Source: CAYWXK01 sp964462515 (GTDB lineage: Bacteria; Planctomycetota; Phycisphaerae; Sedimentisphaerales; Anaerobacaceae). From it: a DNA stretch of 23,252 nt. The translations under genes were made by a program, and so were the position numbers. Where the stretch lies: assembly GCA_964462515.1 (NCBI GenBank), contig CAYWXK010000053.1, forward strand, positions 1 through 23,252. The letters run 5' to 3'. The notes beneath the pieces are model-generated. The model saw nothing but the letters and a program-made list of their open reading frames with translations. It ran no database searches and was not told the DNA's origin. Position 1 is the stretch's first letter. Each line of letters opens with the position of its first letter. This document shows positions 15,863-21,029 of this stretch, piece by piece.

Positions 15863-17320
15863 ATGAATATGGTGCTACATACCAGAAGAGAGTTTTTGAA
15901 AACGGTCGGGTCGCTGGCGGTGACGGCTGAAGCGGCAGCGATATTACCCGGTTGTGCTGGTATAAAACACGCACATAATACGGGAGAAAAACGGCCAAAC
16001 ATTGTATTTTTCTTCACCGATGACCAGCGATTCGACACAATCCGCGCTCTGGGTAATGAACATATCTTTACGCCGAATTTAGATGCGCTTGTGCGGGATG
16101 GGACAAGCTTTACAAACGCCTACATTATGGGCGCAATGAACGGTGCGGTGTGTATTCCAAGCAGAGCGATGATGCTAAGCAGCAGGACATTGTTTAGACT
16201 TGCGAACCAGGGCAGGACTATCCTCTCTGAGCATAAGACCCTGCCGGAGGCTCTTAATGAGGCCGGATACAAGACATTCCATATCGGCAAATGGCACCAG
16301 GACCGGACAACATACGCGAGGTGTTTCTCGGATGGGGCGAAAATCTTTTTTGGCGGTATGACCGACCAGTATAATATCCCCGTGTCCGATTTTGACCCCA
16401 CAGGCGCATATCCAAAGGAAAAGATGCACATCGAGAAAGGCAGGCACTCCAGCGAGCTATTCAGCGATGCGGCTATCGCGTTTTTGGAAAATTACAAGGA
16501 GGACAGGCCTTTCTTTTTATATATCGCATATACATCGCCCCACGACCCGCGGGAGATGCCAAAGAAATATCAGGATATGTATGAGCCTGATGAAGTTATT
16601 TTGCCGAAAAGTTTTGTGCCTGAGCATCCGTTTGATAACGGTGAGATGAAGGTGCGCGACGAAATGCTTGCTTCCTGGCCGCGAACGCCACAGGAAATTC
16701 GTAAGCACATCGCTGCATATTATGCGATGATTACCCACGTGGATGCGCAAATAGGACGGGTGCTGGCGGAATTAAAAAAGACACAATACGCTAATAATAC
16801 AATCATTATTTTCTCCGGCGACAACGGGCTGGCGGTGGGTCGCCATGGACTGATGGGTAAGCAAAACCTCTACGAGCACAGCGTGCACGTGCCGCTGATT
16901 ATCAGCGGCCCCGGCATTCCGAAAGGACAAAGGCAAGATGCCTTTTGTTATCTATTGGATATTTACCCGACTGTATGCGATTTGACGGGAGTGCCTAAAC
17001 CCGGCTTGGTGGAAGGGAAAAGCCTTGTCTCGATTATCCACGGCCAAGAAACTAAGGTTCGCGACACGTTATTTTTTGCATATAGAGACTTCCAACGAGG
17101 CGTTCGTGACGAGCGATATAAACTCATTGAGTATGCTGTCAATAACAAGAGGACAACCCAGCTTTTTGACCTTAAATTAGATGATTTTGAGGTTAATAAC
17201 TTAGCAGACAGGCTAGAGTATGCTGAGCACCTACAAAGGCTACGGAGAGAATTACTGCAGTGGAAGGATGAGCTGGGCGACAATAGTAAGTTCTGGCAGG
17301 GTTACGATGTTTCCTTGTAA
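15863..17320 (+). CDS. Tat-exported sulfatase (formylglycine type), second copy
   Basis: The protein has 485 residues. It has a Tat motif TRREFLK, a lipobox LPGC (Cys31) and a sulfatase core: FTDDQR (Asp53/54), formylglycine site CIPSR with Cys97, GKWHQD (Lys143, His145), SPHDP with His227, FSGDNG (Asp320, Asn321), then His328 and Lys333. It ends soon after the core, with no large C-terminal domain. It is clearly diverged from the first sulfatase in sequence (for example CIPSRAMM against CSPTRSAL), so it is not a recent copy and may act on a different sulfate position. The ATG begins one base after the previous stop, so the two are co-translated. A second ATG at 15869 is possible. Confidence 0.95.
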   Translation: MNMVLHTRREFLKTVGSLAVTAEAAAILPGCAGIKHAHNTGEKRPNIVFFFTDDQRFDTIRALGNEHIFTPNLDALVRDGTSFTNAYIMGAMNGAVCIPSRAMMLSSRTLFRLANQGRTILSEHKTLPEALNEAGYKTFHIGKWHQDRTTYARCFSDGAKIFFGGMTDQYNIPVSDFDPTGAYPKEKMHIEKGRHSSELFSDAAIAFLENYKEDRPFFLYIAYTSPHDPREMPKKYQDMYEPDEVILPKSFVPEHPFDNGEMKVRDEMLASWPRTPQEIRKHIAAYYAMITHVDAQIGRVLAELKKTQYANNTIIIFSGDNGLAVGRHGLMGKQNLYEHSVHVPLIISGPGIPKGQRQDAFCYLLDIYPTVCDLTGVPKPGLVEGKSLVSIIHGQETKVRDTLFFAYRDFQRGVRDERYKLIEYAVNNKRTTQLFDLKLDDFEVNNLADRLEYAEHLQRLRRELLQWKDELGDNSKFWQGYDVSL

Positions 17321-17392
17321 GTGGTAAGCTGCAATCTAAAGGAATTAAAATTTTTTCTTGAATAATACGGGCATTTCAGTTAAACTACATAC

Positions 17393-17398
17393 TATAAT
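17393..17398 (+). promoter_or_regulatory. Consensus -10 hexamer before the small charged protein
   Basis: TATAAT is an exact -10 match. No good -35 lies 16-18 bases upstream. Transcription would begin near 17405, only a few bases before the ATG at 17409, so the message would have almost no leader. Confidence 0.35.
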
Positions 17399-17408
17399 AG
17401 AGGAGGCC

Positions 17409-17771
17409 ATGGCAGTGAACAAAGACAGTAATAACGAACAAATTGATGCAAATGCCAAATCAGGCAAGCCGAATGTCCTTCGTGCCAAAGACATAGTGCC
17501 TCCATACGATAACGAACCTCGCCGAAAGGGGGAAGGCGGTGAAATACCGCGGTTCGACCTGGCTGAAAAGATTATGGCTGAACAGCGAAAAATATCGGCC
17601 ATAAAACGAAAGGCACCCGGCAAAAAACCTGAAGCTCGGGGCAAAGAAGGCGAGCTTGAATCAACAGGTTATACAGCCGAACAGCTATCTGAGGTGTCCT
17701 CAGAGCAAGAGCAAATTATTGCAGAGATTGTGGCGAGGGATATTCAGCAGTTTTGCAGACGCAATCCATAA
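17409..17771 (+). CDS. Small charged hypothetical protein
   Basis: The protein has 120 residues from ATG 17409. The reading frame stays open upstream to a TTG at 17358, but the ribosome-binding site AGGAGG at 17401-17406 argues for a start here. It is only two bases from this ATG and eight from a GTG at 17415, so the GTG may be the real start. The protein is hydrophilic, rich in Lys, Glu and Pro and likely disordered through about residue 80. A Glu-rich C-terminal helix follows (SSEQEQIIAEIVARDIQQF). No family is recognised, and no signal peptide or membrane segment is seen. Confidence 0.65.
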   Translation: MAVNKDSNNEQIDANAKSGKPNVLRAKDIVPPYDNEPRRKGEGGEIPRFDLAEKIMAEQRKISAIKRKAPGKKPEARGKEGELESTGYTAEQLSEVSSEQEQIIAEIVARDIQQFCRRNP

Positions 17772-17909
17772 GTCCGGCCTGCCACTCATCACTCACCCGC
17801 CAGTTAATCAGTGAATTGGTTAATTGGTTAATTTCGACAAGTCGAGACTTATTACTTCCCGCAGACCAATTATCACTCTCCCCAAAAGAGCACTTTGCCT
17901 ATTATCTGC
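17772..17909. other. Intergenic spacer with short repeats
   Basis: No gene is supported. The first part resembles the 4985-5030 stretch (CACTCATCACTCAC, then TTAATCAGTGAATTGGTTAATTGG-type words). A short perfect palindrome TCGAC-AA-GTCGA lies within about 17835-17846. Confidence 0.5.
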
Positions 17910-17938
17910 TTGCAACGCGGTCTTGTGATGTGTAGATT
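17910..17938 (+). promoter_or_regulatory. Promoter of tRNA-Ser
   Basis: TTGCAA (17910-17915) and TAGATT (17933-17938) are separated by 17 bases. The predicted start site, near 17945, lies just before the tRNA 5' end at 17950. Confidence 0.55.
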
Positions 17939-17949
17939 ATGGATGACCC

Positions 17950-18039
17950 GGAGAGGTGGCCGAGTGGCTGAAGGCAACGGTTTGCTAAACCGTCGTACGG
18001 GGTAAACCCGTACCCCGGGTTCGAATCCCGGCCTCTCCG
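17950..18039 (+). tRNA. tRNA-Ser(GCU)
   Basis: The acceptor stem GGAGAGG (17950-17956) pairs with CCTCTCC (18032-18038), with discriminator G at 18039. The anticodon stem ACGGT/ACCGT encloses loop TTGCTAA, giving anticodon GCT at 17984-17986. The long variable arm (about GTACGGGG...CCCCGTAC-like pairing region) is typical of serine tRNAs. The T loop TTCGAAT is intact. CCA is not encoded. It reads AGC and AGU codons. The last 17 bases of the gene recur 126 bp downstream. Confidence 0.97.
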
Positions 18040-18043
18040 TTCT
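18023..18043 (+). repeat. tRNA 3'-end direct repeat, copy 1
   Basis: These 21 bases cover the 3' end of tRNA-Ser plus four bases beyond it. They recur exactly at 18149-18169, a 126-bp offset. A repeated tRNA 3' end is the usual look of an integration site, although the enclosed segment is very short. Confidence 0.85.
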
Positions 18044-18148
18044 GAGCAAAGCGAATAACGGAAGGCAGCAATGCAACTGCTTGCATTGCGTCGGGAGTCG
18101 AAGGGTTTGGCGATGTCCGTAGGACCGACAAACCCCTGGCCCGAAGGG
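18044..18148. other. Hairpin-rich block between duplicated tRNA 3' ends
   Basis: The block contains a perfect 9-bp stem, GCAATGCAA (18068-18076) with TTGCATTGC (18081-18089) and loop CTGC. A second stem pairs GGGTTTG (18103-18109) with CAAACCC (18129-18135), and inside it GTCC/GGAC (18115-18118 and 18122-18125) pair around GTA. CCCC (18133-18136) can also pair with GGGG (18146-18149). No reading frame is supported. The block is probably transcribed with the tRNA. Confidence 0.6.
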
Positions 18149-18169
18149 GAATCCCGGCCTCTCCGTTCT
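18149..18169 (+). repeat. tRNA 3'-end direct repeat, copy 2
   Basis: This exactly repeats 18023-18043. The bases before it do not form a T arm or any other tRNA part, so this copy is not a tRNA. It is followed by the hairpin CCGTTC/GAACGG (18163-18168 and 18182-18187). Its right arm also overlaps a second possible hairpin, AACGG/CCGTT (18183-18197). Confidence 0.85.
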
Positions 18170-18252
18170 TCGCTACGCTACGAACGGCACAGCCGTTAGG
18201 GTTTAAAATATGTGGTATATATACATCCTGAAAATGGCTGATGGGGAATGTT

Positions 18253-19212
18253 ATGAAAACTATTGAACGAAGAACTTTTCTCACCAGCGCTCTGGTCGCT
18301 GGTGCTGCTGGTTTTATCCATTCTAATTTTAGCCGGGCTGAGCAGGCCGTCTCTTCAACCGGCATAATTCAAAAGAAAACGCATCCAAATCGAATAGCTG
18401 TCTCAACATATTCTTTCTGGCGATTCAAAGATGATTTGAAACTTTCCATCGAAAGTTGCATCGACCAGGCTGCTGAAATGGGTTTTGACGGCGTCGAAAT
18501 CCTGCACATCCAGATGGAAAAAGAATCCAACGAATATCTACAGAACCTCAAACGCCGCGCGCTTGTCGGCGGCCTTGATTTGTGCGGGCTTTCAATACAT
18601 CAAGGTTTTGTTTCGCCTGATGCGGAAAAACGCCAGCAAAATATCGACCATACAATCAAGTGCATCGAGCTTGCCTACAAACTCGGCATACCGATAATCC
18701 GCATCAATACAGGCCGCTGGGGCACAACCAAAAGCTTCGACGAGCTAATGGCAAATCGGGGCATCGAGCCGCCACTGCAGGGCTATACCGATGAGGACGG
18801 CTTCAAGTGGGTTATAGACAGTATTGAAAAGTGTCTGCATATCGCCGAAAAATGCGGCGTAATCATCGGTCTTGAAAACCACTGGGGTCTGGCCCGCACG
18901 CCTGAGGGTCTTATCAGAATCGTAAAGGCCATCGATTCAGTCTGGCTCAAAGTTTTGCTCGACACTGGAAATTTTCTCGAAGACCCTTACGACAAACTCG
19001 AATTGTGCGCTCCACATACCGTCTATATGCACGCCAAAACATACTACGGAGGCGGCATCTGGTACACACTCAACCTGGATTATTCCCGCATTGCTCAGAT
19101 TATGCAAAGGCATAACTTTCGCGGTTACGTGTCACTGGAATTCGAGGGTAACGAGGACTACAAAACGGCCCTGCCCAAAAGTCTTGAACTTCTGCGAAAG
19201 AGTTTTAGTTAG
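18253..19212 (+). CDS. Tat-exported sugar phosphate isomerase/epimerase-like protein
   Basis: The protein has 319 residues from ATG 18253. An ATG at 18241 adds four residues but lacks a ribosome-binding site, while GGGGA lies close before 18253. The N terminus has a Tat signal, RRTFLTSALVAGAAGF. The rest is the xylose-isomerase-like TIM barrel (AP endonuclease family 2 fold). It starts at RIAVSTYSFWRF, and plausible metal ligands are Glu in GLENHWG, Asp in LLDTGNF, His in YMHAKTYY and Glu in SLEFEGNED. Family members isomerise or epimerise sugars and similar polyols with a divalent metal; the substrate here is unknown. Export suggests action on extracellular sugars, fitting the sulfatases upstream. 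Confidence 0.88.
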   Translation: MKTIERRTFLTSALVAGAAGFIHSNFSRAEQAVSSTGIIQKKTHPNRIAVSTYSFWRFKDDLKLSIESCIDQAAEMGFDGVEILHIQMEKESNEYLQNLKRRALVGGLDLCGLSIHQGFVSPDAEKRQQNIDHTIKCIELAYKLGIPIIRINTGRWGTTKSFDELMANRGIEPPLQGYTDEDGFKWVIDSIEKCLHIAEKCGVIIGLENHWGLARTPEGLIRIVKAIDSVWLKVLLDTGNFLEDPYDKLELCAPHTVYMHAKTYYGGGIWYTLNLDYSRIAQIMQRHNFRGYVSLEFEGNEDYKTALPKSLELLRKSFS

Positions 19213-19568
19213 CTCCTTATATAAACATAAGGTAAATATGAATCTGTCTTGTGGTCGGCTAAAGTCCCATACTGCGGTTTCAAATCCCGTCTGCCTGGTT
19301 TTTCATATTTGTAGGCCACATAGTGACACTTTTTCAATTGCGTTTTTGCCCTTTGAGAGCAATTTTTATACGACAATCTAATGCGCCTGATAAAAGTTTG
19401 CCTGCAAAATTTAATCCTTTTCCCGAGTTTCCCCCAAAGGAAGTCTTTAAGTAGGGTTAAAAAATATCCGAAAAATGTGATAAGTAAAAATACTTAGGAT
19501 TGAAGGCATCAGACTAATAAGCCGCAGAATACAAATGAACTGATGTAGGTTGTTAACACATAAATGCT
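19213..19568. other. Intergenic region with a T-arm-like remnant
   Basis: No gene is supported across about 356 bases. At 19274-19290 the sequence has a T-arm pattern: GCGGT, loop TTCAAAT, CCCGT. Four of five stem pairs are possible and the loop fits the tRNA consensus. There is no matching acceptor, D arm or anticodon arm upstream, so this is at most a tRNA relic. Confidence 0.5.
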
Positions 19569-19982
19569 ATGTTTTCGATTTTATTTATATTCTCCGTTGC
19601 ATGTAGTGTCCTTCTTTTCCTCAGACTCACCGGGTGCGGCGCCTGGCTCGCTAAAGGCTTAAGAGAAGACAAAATTGGAGCAGTTGTCGCTACGTGTCTC
19701 TTCATCGCTCTTACTATTACACTATTTATCTTACTACGCGCTTCCCTACCTACCGTTTTGGCCTCATTCGCTGAAACTCAAATGGACCCCGATGAGAATT
19801 TGCTAGTAGGAGATACACCTCAAGTCATTGCAGGAAGAATCATCTATTGGCTATCAATTCTTTGCATCCCGATTTTATTAGGGTTTCTTCTTTGCTGGGT
19901 ATATCGTGTGGTCCGCTGGATAGTCAGGAAATCTTTACCTTCAGCCTTGAGACCAAAATCTCAATACGGCAATTACCACTAA
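19569..19982 (+). CDS. Small hypothetical membrane protein
   Basis: The protein has 137 residues and three hydrophobic segments (about 2-20, 38-58 and 90-115). The first is followed by LTGC, which looks like a lipobox, but the N terminus lacks the positive charge of a signal peptide. The loop at 66-90 is acidic and the C terminus is basic (VRRW.VRKSLPSALRPKSQ), favouring a cytoplasmic tail. No ribosome-binding site is obvious. No family is recognised. Confidence 0.6.
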   Translation: MFSILFIFSVACSVLLFLRLTGCGAWLAKGLREDKIGAVVATCLFIALTITLFILLRASLPTVLASFAETQMDPDENLLVGDTPQVIAGRIIYWLSILCIPILLGFLLCWVYRVVRWIVRKSLPSALRPKSQYGNYH

Positions 19983-20067
19983 AAGTTTTAAGCTGCTCGA
20001 ATCTCCCGCCTCATACCAACATAAAAAGAATATGCGATGGACTCTTTACTGGGCGGTTGAAAGTTTG

Positions 20068-20559
20068 TTAACTACCGGCGTCGTAGCGTTCGGTAAGGGT
20101 ACGGATATGACGGGTCTCTTCTTTGATGACCTTTTCGATGGCGTCTTTTGCGGCTTGGTCGCGGGCAAAGTCTTTTAGACCATGATAAAAGGCGATGACC
20201 TCGTTCGCCCTTCTGATAGCGTCTCTGAATATCTCCTTTTTCGTTTCCCTGCCGATCGGTCCTCTATCGGCACCCAATTTGATACCAAACGCGGTCAGAC
20301 CTGCCATAACGTGCGGATTAGACAGGACATAATTATCGGGGTCGAATGTTCCAAATTGGCCCGTTTGTTCGGAAAAGCGCTTCCTCCTTTGTGCAAGGAT
20401 TTTTTCGTGTCTTGCCCTCCAGGCGGCTAATTTTTGATATATGCCGCGAAGCTCCGGGTCGGTGAATAATTGCGAGGCTTTAAGGTAAAACGTGGCACCA
20501 TTATGCTCGATTTTCTCGGCTATCTGGAGAATCTCAAAGACGTTAAATTTCGTCTCCAT
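20068..20559 (-). CDS. Ferritin-like (rubrerythrin-type) protein, altered iron site
   Basis: The protein has 163 residues and four predicted helices of the ferritin-like fold. Expected diiron ligands are found in helix A (IEHNGATFY, Glu18), helix C (ANEVIAFY, Glu120) and helix D (EETRH, Glu148 and His151). Helix B should read ExxH, but has RARH: Arg48 replaces the expected glutamate, while His51 remains. Family members usually oxidise or store iron or reduce peroxide. With one ligand missing, iron binding may be weak or lost. The gene is on the minus strand, unlike its upstream neighbours, with AAGG before the ATG and a palindromic operator-like site further upstream. Confidence 0.75.
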   Translation of the reverse strand: METKFNVFEILQIAEKIEHNGATFYLKASQLFTDPELRGIYQKLAAWRARHEKILAQRRKRFSEQTGQFGTFDPDNYVLSNPHVMAGLTAFGIKLGADRGPIGRETKKEIFRDAIRRANEVIAFYHGLKDFARDQAAKDAIEKVIKEETRHIRTLTERYDAGS

Positions 20560-20636
20560 AATGCGCCTTCTTCTTTAGAAAAGTTTTACCTATATTCTGT
20601 TAAACTTCGCTCAAATATCAGCGCAAACCTTTTACC

Positions 20637-20669
20637 ATTGTAATTATAACAATTTCCATGTGTATTCAA
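20637..20669 (-). promoter_or_regulatory. Promoter with palindromic operator for the ferritin-like gene
   Basis: On the minus strand a perfect TATAAT (20648-20643) lies 15 bases after TTGAAT (20669-20664), a slightly short spacing. The -10 is inside a palindrome, ATTGTAATTATAACAAT (20637-20653), with arms matching at 7 of 8 positions around a central base. This resembles the 7-1-7 layout of Fur/PerR-type sites, but the regulator is not known. Confidence 0.45.
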
Positions 20670-20726
20670 CAGGATTATATAACCTATTGGAGGGTGTCCC
20701 ATTCATAGTTGAAGGTTAGAAAAAAG

Positions 20727-20990
20727 TGGCGGCTCCTAAAAGCCAAATCCGGTATGATTTGGCAAAAAAGCAGTAACATTTTATTGAAAGGAACCGCCAT
20801 GCAAAACAAAGATTACCAGATTATTGACCAAAATCAAACAAAAGAATTGGCAAAATTCTTGAGCAAAGTTACCAAATTTCGACGAGCACACATACAATCT
20901 CACCTCCTGTTTGTAAGAGCGAGTTTGTGGCAGTCTGTTTTGTGTCCGTGGCAGACCTTGTTCTACAACCCTATCGGAACTAACAAATAG
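20727..20990 (+). pseudogene. Truncated insertion-sequence 5' end (transposase N-terminal remnant)
   Basis: AAAGGA (20787-20792) precedes ATG 20799, which opens MQNKDYQIIDQNQTKELAKFLSKVTK. I read this as the N terminus of an IS transposase, probably IS256-like, but the match is from memory. After about 26 codons the translation becomes unlike any transposase and stops at 20990, so only the start is left. TGGCGGCTCC (20727-20736) can pair with GGAACCGCCA (20790-20799), which covers the ribosome-binding site and start codon. Hiding the start in this way is known in IS transcripts. Confidence 0.4.
20742..20769 (-). terminator. Hairpin, possible terminator for the minus-strand gene
   Basis: GCCAAATC (20742-20749) and GATTTGGC (20756-20763) form an 8-bp stem with a 6-base loop. 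A runs flank both sides, so on the minus strand the stem is followed by TTTT. It could stop transcripts from the adhesin-like gene. It could equally be part of the leader of the IS remnant. Confidence 0.4.
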
Positions 20991-21029
20991 TGCCAGGCCT
21001 ACAATCTATAATACCTGTTATTACTATGG

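Noticed and set aside
18149..18187. A second tRNA-Ser gene
   Set aside because: Only the 3' end is present; there is no T arm, anticodon arm or 5' acceptor strand.
17985..18365. A minus-strand frame of 126 residues across the tRNA
   Set aside because: It reads antisense tRNA sequence (NGEAGIRTRG-type peptides), a common false gene.
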